Shown here: positions 1 to 8,708 of the stretch, one piece after another | How positions within the stretch are numbered: the first letter of the stretch is position 1 | How the letters are laid out: each line of letters begins with the position of its first letter | Source of the DNA: an uncultured Bacteroidales bacterium | GTDB taxonomy: Bacteria > Bacteroidota > Bacteroidia > Bacteroidales > F082 | Direction: 5' to 3' | Length of the DNA stretch: 36,539 nt | NCBI GenBank assembly: GCA_947302205.1 | Contig: CAMYVD010000016.1 | Coordinates: 1 to 36,539, forward strand | The notes under the pieces: generated by a model | Seen by the model: the letters and a program-made list of their open reading frames with translations, nothing else | What the model was told of the DNA's origin: nothing | Databases searched by the model: none | Program-made: the position numbers and the translations under genes

Positions 1-2563
1 CATTGCGGCCACCGGCCACACAGAGGGTCTTCTGTCCGCCGCCACCGCCTTGGATCTCCTTGGCCACCTCACGGATGAGCTTGGTGGCGTCAAGGTCTTT
101 GGCCTCGGCGTAGGCTTCAGGCAGCATGAGGCAAAGCGCAGGCTTGCCTTCACTGACAGCTCCGATAATGGCTATGACGTTGTTGTCGGCTTGCTTCAGC
201 ATCGTGGCGATGTTGCGCAATTGGTCGCCAGAGCATTTCAGTTGGTCGATGATGAGCTTGCAACCGTTGTGCTCCACGGCTTTGCCAAGCAGTTTTTCAG
301 CGGTGTCCTGAGCCTTTTCCTGCATCAGGTGTTCCACTTCTTTCCTTAAGGCGGCGTTTTGCTCGTTAAGTGACACCACGCCTTTCACCAGGTCGTTCGA
401 CTTGACGTTTTCACGGAGTTGGCCGATCAGGTCGAGCTGCTCGTCGAGGTATTGCTCCACGGCTTCGCCTGTGATGGCTTCGATACGGCGGATGCCAGCG
501 GCAATGGCGCTTTCCGAAACGATCTTGAACATGCCGATGTTGCCCGTGGCGCTGGTATGGCAGCCGCCGCAGAGTTCCATGGAATAGTCCTTGTCGAAGA
601 CCACCACGCGGACCTTGTCGCCGTATTTCTCGCCAAACAAAGCGGTGGCACCCATGGCCTTGGCTTCGTCAATCGGAATCTCGGCATAGGTCACATTCGG
701 GATGTTCTCACGGATCTTTTGGTTGACGATCTTTTCCACTTGGCGGATCTCTTCAGGTGTCATCTTGGAGAAGTGGCTGAAGTCGAAACGCAGGCGCTGG
801 TCATCAACCAAGGAGCCCTTTTGCTCGACATGTGTGCCGAGCACCTTTCTCAAGGCGGCATGCATCAAGTGGGTGGCACTATGGTTGTTGGCGATGCGCT
901 GACGGCGTTCCACGTCAATGGCGGCCTTGAAAGCCAACTCCGGATTCTGTGGCAACTGTTCGGTAATATGGATCACCAGATTGTTCTCCTTAACCGTGTT
1001 CAATATCTTAATGGTCTCGTTCTCTGAAGTCAAGGTGCCAGTGTCGCCTACTTCACCACCCATCTCGGCATAGAAAGGCGTCTTGTTGAGGACAATCTCA
1101 AAGTGTCTCTGCTTTTTGGCGACCACCTCGCGGAAGCGCAGGATGTGGCTCTCGCAAGTCATGTCGGTGTAACCGACAAACTCGGTGGGTTGCTCTGAGG
1201 CATTCACCACCACCCAGTCGCCGTTGGCTTTCTCGGCAGCCTTGCGTGAACGGTTCTTTTGCTCGTCGAGGTTGGTCTTGAAGCCTTCCATATCCACGTT
1301 GATGCCTTTCTCGTTGGCCATCAGTTGGGTGAGGTCGATGGGGAAGCCGTAAGTGTCGAACAGTTCAAAGGCGAAGTTGCCGTCGATGTCCTGACCGGAA
1401 TGCTGTTCCACATAGCTTTCAAAGCGCTTGATGCCTTGTGCCAAGGTGCGAAGGAACGAGGCTTCCTCCTCGCGGATGACCTTCCCGACAAGTTCTTGCT
1501 GTGCCTTGATTTCAGGGTAGTTGTGCTCCATTTGTTGCACCAAAATGGGCAGGAGTTGGCATACAAACGGCTCTTCGAAGCCGAGGAAGGTGAAGCCATA
1601 ACGCACGGCACGGCGCAACACACGGCGGATGACGTAGCCGGCGCCGTTGTTGGACGGCAGCTGTCCATCAGCGATGGCGAAACTCACGGCACGCAGGTGG
1701 TCGGCGATGACACGCATGGCCACATCGGTCTTCTCGGCCTTGCCATATTCGATGCCTGACATCTTGGCAATGGCTTGGATGATGGGCTGGAAAACGTCGG
1801 TGTCGTAGTTCGAGGTCTTGCCTTGCAGCACACGCACAAGGCGCTCAAAGCCCATGCCGGTATCGACATGCTTGGCGGGAAGTTCCACCAAGTGGCCGTC
1901 AGCCATGCGGTTGTATTGCATGAACACGAGGTTCCAAATTTCAATCACCTGTGGGTCGTCCTTGTTCACCAGGTCACGGCCGGGAATCTGTTTGCGGGCT
2001 ACTTCGTCGCGCAAGTCGATGTGGATCTCAGAGCAGGGTCCGCAAGGGCCGGTCTCGCCCATTTCCCAGAAGTTGTCCTTCTTGTTGCCGTAAATGATGC
2101 GGTCTTCCGTGACGTGTTCTTTCCAGTAACCGTAGGCTTCCATGTCGGCGGGCTGGCCGTCTTTCTCATCGCCGCCAAACACAGTGACGTAAAGCTTGTC
2201 CTTGTCGATCTTCACCACTTCGGTGAGGTATTCCCAGGCGTAGGCGATGGCTTCTTTCTTGAAGTAGTCGCCAAACGACCAGTTGCCCAGCATCTCGAAC
2301 ATGGTGTGGTGGTAGGTGTCGTGGCCCACTTCTTCCAAGTCGTTGTGCTTGCCCGACACGCGGAGGCATTTCTGGGTGTCGGCGGCACGTTTCCATTTGG
2401 AGGGTTGGTTGCCCAAAAAGATGTCCTTGAACTGGTTCATGCCAGCGTTGGTAAACATCAGAGTTGGGTCATTCTTAACTACGATGGGGGCTGAGGGCAC
2501 AATGGCGTGCTCTTTGGAACGGAAAAAATCCAAAAAGCTATTTCTGATTTCGTAAGCGTTCAT
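1..2563 (-). CDS. alaS: Alanyl-tRNA synthetase, partial (C-terminal end beyond window)
   Basis: Charges tRNA-Ala with alanine and hydrolyses mischarged Ser/Gly-tRNA-Ala in the cytoplasm. The minus-strand frame is open from the ATG at 2563 to the window edge, about 854 codons. The family is usually about 870-880 residues, so only some 20 residues are missing. Near the start I read the class II catalytic core (MNAYEIRNSFLDFF, then NDPTLMFTNAGM). The editing domain has the zinc motif HSATH (about 860-900 on the complement) and the matching CGGCH (about 550-575). The last visible residues form the glycine-rich GGGGGQKT stretch of the C-Ala domain. A TAACTTTG promoter box lies 25 bases upstream of the start codon. 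The gene is divergent from the M23 peptidase operon. Identification is near certain. Confidence 0.97.
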   Translation of the reverse strand, partial: MNAYEIRNSFLDFFRSKEHAIVPSAPIVVKNDPTLMFTNAGMNQFKDIFLGNQPSKWKRAADTQKCLRVSGKHNDLEEVGHDTYHHTMFEMLGNWSFGDYFKKEAIAYAWEYLTEVVKIDKDKLYVTVFGGDEKDGQPADMEAYGYWKEHVTEDRIIYGNKKDNFWEMGETGPCGPCSEIHIDLRDEVARKQIPGRDLVNKDDPQVIEIWNLVFMQYNRMADGHLVELPAKHVDTGMGFERLVRVLQGKTSNYDTDVFQPIIQAIAKMSGIEYGKAEKTDVAMRVIADHLRAVSFAIADGQLPSNNGAGYVIRRVLRRAVRYGFTFLGFEEPFVCQLLPILVQQMEHNYPEIKAQQELVGKVIREEEASFLRTLAQGIKRFESYVEQHSGQDIDGNFAFELFDTYGFPIDLTQLMANEKGINVDMEGFKTNLDEQKNRSRKAAEKANGDWVVVNASEQPTEFVGYTDMTCESHILRFREVVAKKQRHFEIVLNKTPFYAEMGGEVGDTGTLTSENETIKILNTVKENNLVIHITEQLPQNPELAFKAAIDVERRQRIANNHSATHLMHAALRKVLGTHVEQKGSLVDDQRLRFDFSHFSKMTPEEIRQVEKIVNQKIRENIPNVTYAEIPIDEAKAMGATALFGEKYGDKVRVVVFDKDYSMELCGGCHTSATGNIGMFKIVSESAIAAGIRRIEAITGEAVEQYLDEQLDLIGQLRENVKSNDLVKGVVSLNEQNAALRKEVEHLMQEKAQDTAEKLLGKAVEHNGCKLIIDQLKCSGDQLRNIATMLKQADNNVIAIIGAVSEGKPALCLMLPEAYAEAKDLDATKLIREVAKEIQGGGGGQKTLCVAGGRN

Positions 2564-2587
2564 TGAATGAATTTCTAAAAAAACATG

Positions 2588-2595
2588 CAAAGTTA
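2588..2595 (-). promoter_or_regulatory. Bacteroidetes -7 promoter box for alaS
   Basis: On the minus strand this reads TAACTTTG, a full match to the TAnnTTTG -7 consensus. It lies 25 bases upstream of the alaS ATG, which implies a short leader. I see no clear -33 TTTG. Confidence 0.6.
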
Positions 2596-2606
2596 GGCTT
2601 TTTTTG

Positions 2607-2614
2607 TAATTTTG
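2607..2614 (+). promoter_or_regulatory. Bacteroidetes -7 promoter box for the M23-merR-hldD operon
   Basis: TAATTTTG matches TAnnTTTG and ends 20 bases before the ATG at 2635. Together with the box at 2588-2595 on the other strand it forms a compact divergent promoter pair with alaS. Its position inside a possible upstream TTG-started extension supports the start at 2635. Confidence 0.6.
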
Positions 2615-2634
2615 TATTCTTTTATAGAAGGAAA

Positions 2635-3618
2635 ATGGCAAGATCAAAGAAAGATAACAAATACGTTTTCAACCCGAAGACCTTGAATTTCGACAAGTTC
2701 AAGGAGCCGATCGGCAATCGTTTGGGTCGTGTGATCTTGTTTCTGCTCACCACTTTTGTCGTCGCCTTTTTCATCGTGTTGCTGATCTATTTCTTCTTCG
2801 GATCGCCGAAGGAGAAGATGCAGGCGCGCGAGATTGAATACCTGAAACTGCAATATCAGATTCTCGATGACAAAATGGATGACATGCAGGTGCTTCTTGA
2901 TGAGCTCGAACAGCGTGACAACAAGGTATACCGCATGATTTTTGAAGCCGAGCCCATCCCTTCGAAAGTGCGCCGGACGGGATTCCAAACCGCTGACCGT
3001 TATGACAACCTTTATGGTTACAAGAACTCTGAAGTGGTTTTGGAAGTGGCCGCCAAACTTGATGTCATCGCAAGTCAACTCTATTACCAGTCGAAGTCCT
3101 ACGACGAAGTTTTCCAAATGGCGCGCAACAAGACGGAAATGTTGGCTTGCCTTCCTGCCATCATCCCAGTGAAAGAGTCGCAGATCAGGCAGATCTCATC
3201 CTATTATGGCTACCGTACCGATCCTGTTTATAAGGTTTCCAAGTTCCACAGCGGCATGGACTTTGCGGCGGCAGTGGGTACCGAGGTCTTCGCTACCGGC
3301 GACGGCGTGGTGGTCAGCGCGGAACGCAACCACTGGGGCTACGGTAACATGATCACGGTTGATCACGGGTATGGCTACAAGACGAACTATGCGCATCTTT
3401 CAAAGTTCGCCGTCAAGAAGGGACAGAAAGTGAAACGCGGACAGGTGATTGGCTATGTCGGCAATACCGGAAAATCAACGGGATCGCACTTGCATTATGA
3501 GGTGCTGAAGAACGACAAGACCACCGATCCGATCCATTTCTTCTTCAACGACCTTTCGCCAGAAGAGTATGAAACGATTTTGGAACAAGCAACAATGCCT
3601 TCATTAACAATGGATTAA
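2635..3618 (+). CDS. M23 family (LytM-fold) metallopeptidase, membrane anchored
   Basis: Probable peptidoglycan DD-endopeptidase, or a scaffold of that fold, facing the periplasm. 327 residues: a basic N-terminus, one membrane helix (about 33-56), a coiled-coil-like linker (about 60-100) and a C-terminal M23 domain (about 190-300). The zinc and catalytic residues are present: HSGMD (H205, D209), H254 in NYAHLS, and H285-x-H287 in SHLHYE. An in-frame TTG at 2563 would add 24 residues, but the promoter box lies inside that stretch, so I chose the ATG at 2635. First gene of an operon with merR (3-base gap) and hldD. All metal ligands are intact, so it is probably active. The substrate bond is inferred from the family. 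Confidence 0.93.
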   Translation: MARSKKDNKYVFNPKTLNFDKFKEPIGNRLGRVILFLLTTFVVAFFIVLLIYFFFGSPKEKMQAREIEYLKLQYQILDDKMDDMQVLLDELEQRDNKVYRMIFEAEPIPSKVRRTGFQTADRYDNLYGYKNSEVVLEVAAKLDVIASQLYYQSKSYDEVFQMARNKTEMLACLPAIIPVKESQIRQISSYYGYRTDPVYKVSKFHSGMDFAAAVGTEVFATGDGVVVSAERNHWGYGNMITVDHGYGYKTNYAHLSKFAVKKGQKVKRGQVIGYVGNTGKSTGSHLHYEVLKNDKTTDPIHFFFNDLSPEEYETILEQATMPSLTMD

Positions 3619-3621
3619 GCT

Positions 3622-3963
3622 ATGGAAGAAAACAACACTGGAAAGTATTATTACACGATTGGTGAAGTAGCCAAGATGTTCGGAGTGAACACTTCGATGA
3701 TCCGTTATTGGGAGAATGAGTTCGATGTGCTTCGCCCTCGAAAGAACAAAAAAGGCAACCGCTTGTTCACGGAACGTGATGTCCGCTATGTCCACGTCAT
3801 CTACCATCTTACCAAAGTGAAAGGCTATACCTTGGCTGGTGCCAAGTTGGCCCTGAAGGATAAATTCTCGGAATATGAGGAACGTGTGATGTTGCTCGAA
3901 ACGCTCGACAAAACCCGGAAGTTCCTCGTGGATTTGGATAAAGAACTCGCAACTAAGCTATGA
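3622..3963 (+). CDS. MerR family transcriptional regulator
   Basis: 113-residue DNA-binding protein. The N-terminal winged helix-turn-helix is typical of MerR: YTIGEVAKMFGV (about 11-22), then SMIRYWENEF and a KGNRLFTERDV wing. Residues from about 70 to the end form the usual helix and coiled-coil dimerisation region. There is no C-terminal effector domain and no cysteine cluster, so no metal or drug ligand can be assigned. Short single-domain MerR proteins of this form are common in Bacteroidetes beside M23 peptidase genes. It starts 3 bases after the peptidase stop and shares ATGA with hldD, so it is co-transcribed and probably translationally coupled. Targets are unknown. Confidence 0.9.
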   Translation: MEENNTGKYYYTIGEVAKMFGVNTSMIRYWENEFDVLRPRKNKKGNRLFTERDVRYVHVIYHLTKVKGYTLAGAKLALKDKFSEYEERVMLLETLDKTRKFLVDLDKELATKL

Positions 3964-4919
3964 TAGTCATTACAGGCGCAGCGGGATTCATCGCCAGCAA
4001 TGTGGCTGGGCAGCTGAATCGGCATGGTTTCAACAACTTGGTTCTTGTTGACGATTTTTCAAGACCTCAAAAGAAACGCAACTATGAGGGCCTGTCGTTC
4101 CTTGAGTTGGTAGACAGGAACCGCTTCTTTGAATGGTTTGAGGAACATCATGGGAAGGTGGATTTCATCATCCATCTCGGCGCCCGGACCGATACCACGG
4201 AGTTCGATTACAACGTGTTTCAGCAGCTGAATGTGGATTACACCCTCAAGATTTGGACGCTATGCACCAAATATCAGATCCCATTGGTTTACGCTTCGTC
4301 GGCGGCAACCTACGGCATGGGTGAGTTGGGCTACGATGACCGGCATGACATTGTCAACGCGTTGCAGCCCTTGAATCCGTACGGACGCTCGAAAAACGAG
4401 ATTGACAAGTATATCCTGTCTCAAACGGAGCAACCTCCCTTCTGGGCTGGTTTGAAGTTTTTCAATGTGTATGGTCCCAACGAGTTCCACAAGGGCAAGA
4501 TGGCTTCGGTGATCCTGCATGCCTACCGTCAGATTAAGGAGACGGGCAAGGTGAAACTGTTCCGCTCGCATCATCCCAACTTTAAAGACGGTCAGCAACT
4601 GCGCGACTTCGTGTTTGTGGAAGATGTGGCCAAGGTGATTCTTTGGCTGATGGAGCACCGGCCCGAAAGTGGCCTTTACAATGTCGGTACGGGCAAGGCA
4701 CGATCGTTTTATGACCTTGCTGACAATACCTTTAAGGCGCTTGGGTTGGAGACTAATATTGAGTTCATCGACACGCCGATGGAGATTCGCGACAAATACC
4801 AATACTTTACTGAGGCCAATATGGCGAAGTTGCGCCATGCGGGGTATACAGAGCCTTTCACCAGTCTTGAGGACGGCGTGCGCTCTTATGTGGCTTTCCT
4901 CATGTCTTCCGACTTCTAA
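3960..4919 (+). CDS. hldD: ADP-L-glycero-D-manno-heptose 6-epimerase
   Basis: Short-chain dehydrogenase-type epimerase that converts ADP-D-glycero-D-manno-heptose to the L form for the lipopolysaccharide inner core. 319 residues. N-terminal Rossmann motif GAAGFIASN (6-14); catalytic residues S114 (in YASSAATYG), Y141 and K145 (YGRSK); conserved FFNVYGPNEFHKGKMAS follows, which separates HldD from generic GalE-like epimerases. The start shares ATGA with merR. The 3' end overlaps the convergent rluD-like gene by 4 bases (CTAA gives TAA here and TAG on the other strand). The kinase/adenylyltransferase partner (hldE) is not in the window. Confidence 0.93.
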   Translation: MIVITGAAGFIASNVAGQLNRHGFNNLVLVDDFSRPQKKRNYEGLSFLELVDRNRFFEWFEEHHGKVDFIIHLGARTDTTEFDYNVFQQLNVDYTLKIWTLCTKYQIPLVYASSAATYGMGELGYDDRHDIVNALQPLNPYGRSKNEIDKYILSQTEQPPFWAGLKFFNVYGPNEFHKGKMASVILHAYRQIKETGKVKLFRSHHPNFKDGQQLRDFVFVEDVAKVILWLMEHRPESGLYNVGTGKARSFYDLADNTFKALGLETNIEFIDTPMEIRDKYQYFTEANMAKLRHAGYTEPFTSLEDGVRSYVAFLMSSDF

Positions 4920-4931
4920 CTTCCGACTTCT
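4906..4931. repeat. Short direct repeat across two convergent stop codons
   Basis: CTTCCGACTTCT occurs at 4906-4917 and again at 4920-4931, with a period of 14 bases. The repeat covers the last codons of both hldD and the pseudouridine synthase gene, including their overlapping stops. Confidence 0.75.
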
Positions 4932-5974
4932 GCCTTCACGTATCTGCGCCACTTTTCCAACACGGCGGTCATGTCTTCAGGCAGTTCAGAAGTGAACAGC
5001 ATCTCTTTCTTTGTGGTAGGATGTACAAAGCCGAGTTCCTTGGCGTGCAAGGCATGACGGGGCAATAGCTTGAAGCAGTTGTCGATAAACTGGCGGTACT
5101 TTGAGAACGTGGTTCCTTTCAGGATTTGGTCGCCGCCGTAGGTGGCGTCGTTGAAGAGCGGGTGTCCGATGAACTGCGAGTGAACACGGATTTGGTGGGT
5201 ACGACCGGTTTCCAAACGGTATTCGTTCAAGGTGACATAGCCGAATCGTTCCAGTACATGCCAATGGGTGATGGCTTCCTTGCCATGTTCGCCGTTCGGG
5301 TAGACCATCATCTTGCGGCGGTCGTTGGGGCTGCGTCCAATGTTGCCTTCAATCGTGCCTTCGTCCTCGTTGAAGTCGCCCCAAACCAAGGCATGGTAGC
5401 GGCGGTGGATGGTATGCTCAAAGAACTGGTGTGCCAGGATGGCCTGTGCGGTCTCATTCTTGGCGACGATCATCAGACCGGTGGTGTCCTTATCGATGCG
5501 GTGTACCAGATAGCCGAACTTGTTCTCCACAGGCTGTTTGGTCTGTTGGAAATGCCAAGCCAATCCATGAAGCAGGGTGCCTTCGAAGTTGCCATGGCCG
5601 GGGTGTACCACCAGTCCTGCCTGTTTGTTGATCACGATGATGTCTTCGTCTTCGTAAACGATATTCAACGGAATTTCCTGAGGCGTGATGTCAATTTCCC
5701 GTGGGGGATAGCTGAACACTATGGAGATCACGTCGTTAGGCTTTACCTTGTAATTCTGCTTCACCGCCTTGTCGTTGACAAGAATGTTGCCTGCTTTGGC
5801 CGCGTTTTGGATGCGGTTGCGCGAGATGTTCTGGATATGGTTGGTCAGGAAGGTGTCGATACGTTCCTGGGCCTGGCCTTTGTCTACAACGATACGGATA
5901 TGCTCATAAAGTTCACCGCTTTCCTCTTCGGTGTTCTCGTTGTCGAGGATGTTGTCAAGAAGTTCTTCGCTCAT
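4916..5974 (-). CDS. RluA family (RluD-type) 23S rRNA pseudouridine synthase
   Basis: Isomerises uridines to pseudouridine in rRNA. In the RluD subfamily the target is helix 69 of 23S rRNA. 352 residues: an acidic N-terminal tail, an S4 RNA-binding domain (about 25-88) and the catalytic domain with HRIDKDTTG, where D161 is the expected nucleophile. It starts within ATGA shared with the upstream T9SS gene, so translation is probably coupled. It is the last gene of the PASTA-T9SS-rluD operon. RluD genes beside PASTA and ddl genes are a familiar Bacteroidetes arrangement. Exact target positions are inferred only from the family, so I leave the symbol empty. Confidence 0.93.
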   Translation of the reverse strand: MSEELLDNILDNENTEEESGELYEHIRIVVDKGQAQERIDTFLTNHIQNISRNRIQNAAKAGNILVNDKAVKQNYKVKPNDVISIVFSYPPREIDITPQEIPLNIVYEDEDIIVINKQAGLVVHPGHGNFEGTLLHGLAWHFQQTKQPVENKFGYLVHRIDKDTTGLMIVAKNETAQAILAHQFFEHTIHRRYHALVWGDFNEDEGTIEGNIGRSPNDRRKMMVYPNGEHGKEAITHWHVLERFGYVTLNEYRLETGRTHQIRVHSQFIGHPLFNDATYGGDQILKGTTFSKYRQFIDNCFKLLPRHALHAKELGFVHPTTKKEMLFTSELPEDMTAVLEKWRRYVKAEVGS

Positions 5975-7782
5975 TGGTTGACCATGATTTTTTTACTAAT
6001 GACCATGCCGTCAGTGGTGGTGATGTTCAAGAGGTAAAGGCCGTTGCTCAGCTGGCTTACGGACAACTCGCCGGTGAAGGTGCTTTGCATGACCATGCGG
6101 CCGGTAATGTCATAAAGATGGACGGTCGCGCCATTGTCCAAGCCATCGATGTGAATGGTGGAAGAGGCGGGGTTGGGATAAACCCTTACTGAAGGTGTTG
6201 CTGGAATCTCGTCAACGCCGATATAGTAGTCGCCACCAACCACGGGGCGCAACATGATGGATCCGGCCATCAGGCTCTGATGCCACGATCCGTCATCGTT
6301 GTAGAAGTTGTATTGTGAGTTGTCTCTCGAGGTGTCGAAGCCAATGTTGATCAAGCCGCTGTTTTGTTGGACAATGCCAATGTAGAAGGTGCCGCTGTGT
6401 TTGACGAGCCGGTCGAACCTGTAGTAGGAGAACTGGTAGAGGTGATCCTCCCAGCGGGTCTTGCGATTGCTGATACGGTACAGCTCATCGCCAGGCTTGC
6501 CGTTGTTGTCTTTCCAAACGACAATGTCGAAATAGCAATCGTTGGCATCGTTGAGGGTGTGGTTGAAAAGGATCTGAACGCCTCGGATCGTGTCCAGTTC
6601 GTTCAGGTCGAATCTGACGGCGAAGGCGCCTCCACGGGGTTCAACGCCATAGCCTAATTCAGGCGTGCCGTCGTCGTAGGCGAAATAGTTGTAGAAGCCC
6701 TGAGTATAAACCATGGAATCGACCATGGGTGGATTGACGGTGGAATCGCTGATGTAGTGGCGTATGATGAAGGACGTGGTGTCGCGGCTATAGTCTAAGG
6801 CAAACAGCTTGTGAACCGTGGTGTTGTAGGGCTGGCTGAAAGTCAAGGAATCGATGCCGATGGGGTCGGTGTTGACATAGGTGTACGACTGGCTTCCGTT
6901 TACCTGTTCGACGGTGTAGTAGTGCTTGACCGAGTGATTTTGGTTGTCAAGGTTGGAGAGGTGGAGTGTCGGGTTTTCGGCAATGCATGAGGTAGGGTTG
7001 GCACGGTAGTGCTTGTAAGGCATGGATTGATAGCGGCGCAGGAACGATGGGGCAGGGCCGGTGAAACAGACTTTCGGATAAGAGGTGTCGTGGATGCTGC
7101 GGTCGTAATTGATATAGACCACGTCGATGTTCCAGTTGTCCTCGTTGCCTCTGGAGGAAGGCTGTGACTGACTGACAATGCTGGCGTAATTGTAGAAACG
7201 GAAGAAGAAGTTGGAGGTGAAATATTTCGCATCAGTAATGGGAATCATCACCTGCTTGAAGTAGTTGCCGTCGTTTTCCTGAAGGAATTGCGAAAGGGTT
7301 TGCCCTGGGGTGCTCCAAACATGGTTCCAGACGGTGTCGAGCGCTTCGATAATGCCGAATTCAAGTACCAGGGAGTCCGGATCCTCAGGTGCGTTGCCAT
7401 GGCCTTGTGGCTGGTAAAAGAAGCTGAAATAGAGCGAATCGGCCGGTGTAAGGGCTTTGGGAGTGGGCTCGAAAACCGAGTCGAGGCGCAAAGTGGTCGA
7501 AGAGAGGTATTCGGCGATGAAGGGGTTGCTGATGGCATAGCTATAGACATTGCCCGTGGCATCAAGCACGTCGAAGGTGGCGGCATTGCAGGTGATGGAA
7601 TTGAGCGGAAAACCGTTGTTGATGTAAACGTTCCGATCCATCCATTTCGTGCTGTCAGGATAAATGTTCGAGTTGCTGAAATCGTCGTAGAACGGCAAGG
7701 TCCGCGCGATTTGGGCTGAAACGAGGGTTGGAAGGAGGCATATCAGCAATGCCAATCTTATTCGATCAAAAATCGTCTTCAT
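5971..7782 (-). CDS. Secreted protein with T9SS type A sorting domain
   Basis: 603 residues from the ATG at 7782. This start is followed at once by a good signal peptide (MKTIFDRIRLALLICLLPTL, cleavage after VSA). An upstream in-frame ATG at 7815 would add 11 residues before it. The body is beta-rich, beginning with a PFYDDFSNS...WMDRNVYINN region seen in many secreted Bacteroidetes proteins. The C-terminus (about 535-603) is a T9SS type A domain: VYPNPASS, LYDITGRMV, then LSNGLYLLNI and a final basic KKIMVNQ. It should be exported by T9SS and attached to the surface or released. No enzyme motif is recognised. It overlaps the PASTA gene by 17 bases and the downstream rluD-like gene by 4. Confidence 0.9.
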   Translation of the reverse strand: MKTIFDRIRLALLICLLPTLVSAQIARTLPFYDDFSNSNIYPDSTKWMDRNVYINNGFPLNSITCNAATFDVLDATGNVYSYAISNPFIAEYLSSTTLRLDSVFEPTPKALTPADSLYFSFFYQPQGHGNAPEDPDSLVLEFGIIEALDTVWNHVWSTPGQTLSQFLQENDGNYFKQVMIPITDAKYFTSNFFFRFYNYASIVSQSQPSSRGNEDNWNIDVVYINYDRSIHDTSYPKVCFTGPAPSFLRRYQSMPYKHYRANPTSCIAENPTLHLSNLDNQNHSVKHYYTVEQVNGSQSYTYVNTDPIGIDSLTFSQPYNTTVHKLFALDYSRDTTSFIIRHYISDSTVNPPMVDSMVYTQGFYNYFAYDDGTPELGYGVEPRGGAFAVRFDLNELDTIRGVQILFNHTLNDANDCYFDIVVWKDNNGKPGDELYRISNRKTRWEDHLYQFSYYRFDRLVKHSGTFYIGIVQQNSGLINIGFDTSRDNSQYNFYNDDGSWHQSLMAGSIMLRPVVGGDYYIGVDEIPATPSVRVYPNPASSTIHIDGLDNGATVHLYDITGRMVMQSTFTGELSVSQLSNGLYLLNITTTDGMVISKKIMVNQ

Positions 7783-8668
7783 AATTCTCTTCAATGTCTG
7801 AGGATAGGGTATCAATATCTGTGGTTGTGGTGCCGATCAGGGCGCTTTGCTCAGCGGCGTACTTGAGGGAGTCCTCGCGCAAGGAGTTGCTGAGTTCCTT
7901 CTCGAAGTTGAATTGTTTGTCGGAATGGTACCAGACGTTCACGTAGGTGCCTGGGTTGACGGCTCCTTTGCTGTAAGGCGGATCCATACGGTAGACCTTC
8001 ATGTGCTGGATGCTGTCGGAATCGGTGAAAACCTCATTGCCAAGGTTCAACCCAGCCATGTTGAGCGTGTGTTGGACATCCTCAGCCGAGACGCCGTAAA
8101 GCGAGGGCAGTTGCGTCTTCTGCTGGTCAGGACCAAGGCCCACGTAAAGCATGATCTTGCTTCCTTTGACAATCTCGGTGCCTGGCTTGATGACGCTGTT
8201 TTCGTAACGCTGTTCGCAAATGGCGTTTCTGGCGAAATGGTCCACGTATTTCAGGCCTTCCACTCGCAAGCCGTTGGACTCAAGCAGCACCAAAGCCTGT
8301 CGCAACGAGAGGTTTTTCAAATTGGGCATGTTGGTCTTTTCAGGCGTCTTGGCCACGATGATGTAATACACGTTGCGGCCTTGCTTGACCTTGGATTGCG
8401 CCAAGGGATCCTGTTGGACAATGGTGCCCGGTGCCATCGTTTTGGAATACACGCTGTCAATCAGGATGAAATTGTAGTCTTTGCCATAGGTTTTTTCGAC
8501 TTCTTCGGTGGTCATGCCGGTGAAATCGGGCAGTTCGTAGACCTTATCATGCCTGGTATAAACGTTCAGTAATTTTATGGTCAACCATAAAACGATGAAA
8601 CTCAATAAGATAATCACCAACAGGTTGATATAGAATTTCTTTTGTTTTAGAAACGATAGTTTTCCCAT
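7766..8668 (-). CDS. PASTA domain membrane protein without a kinase domain
   Basis: 300 residues from the ATG at 8668. A short cytoplasmic N-terminus (MGKLSFLKQKKF) precedes one membrane helix (about 13-34). Three PASTA repeats follow (about 44-108, 109-182, 186-255), then a polar acidic tail ending EENYEDDF. PASTA domains bind peptidoglycan stem peptides or beta-lactams; in Firmicutes and Actinobacteria they belong to Ser/Thr kinases or PBPs, but here they stand alone on a membrane anchor. An upstream in-frame start would add 41 residues but lies beyond the promoter box at 8686-8693, so it was rejected. It is divergent from ddl, another wall gene. A role in sensing or organising peptidoglycan is inference. 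Confidence 0.9.
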   Translation of the reverse strand: MGKLSFLKQKKFYINLLVIILLSFIVLWLTIKLLNVYTRHDKVYELPDFTGMTTEEVEKTYGKDYNFILIDSVYSKTMAPGTIVQQDPLAQSKVKQGRNVYYIIVAKTPEKTNMPNLKNLSLRQALVLLESNGLRVEGLKYVDHFARNAICEQRYENSVIKPGTEIVKGSKIMLYVGLGPDQQKTQLPSLYGVSAEDVQHTLNMAGLNLGNEVFTDSDSIQHMKVYRMDPPYSKGAVNPGTYVNVWYHSDKQFNFEKELSNSLREDSLKYAAEQSALIGTTTTDIDTLSSDIEENYEDDF

Positions 8669-8685
8669 ATTTACTAATTTAGCGG

Positions 8686-8693
8686 CAAATTTA
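8686..8693 (-). promoter_or_regulatory. Bacteroidetes -7 promoter box for the PASTA operon
   Basis: The minus strand reads TAAATTTG, matching TAnnTTTG, 18 bases upstream of the chosen ATG at 8668. I found no equally good box for ddl on the other strand. Confidence 0.55.
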
Positions 8694-8708
8694 ATAATTA
8701 TTTTGGAT

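Noticed and set aside
1775-2494. Long plus-strand frames within alaS (also 419-1027 and 1259-1759)
   Set aside because: They are shadows of alaS on the opposite strand, which reads as a continuous conserved protein.
2563-2634. N-terminal extension of the M23 peptidase from a TTG
   Set aside because: It contains the promoter box and overlaps the alaS start; the extension lacks family similarity.
5126-6037. Plus-strand frame of about 300 codons
   Set aside because: Shadow of the pseudouridine synthase gene; no conserved motif, and it crosses into another gene.
8694-8708. A -7 promoter box for ddl
   Set aside because: The best candidate (TTATTTTG) misses the second consensus base and would place the transcript start at the ATG itself.
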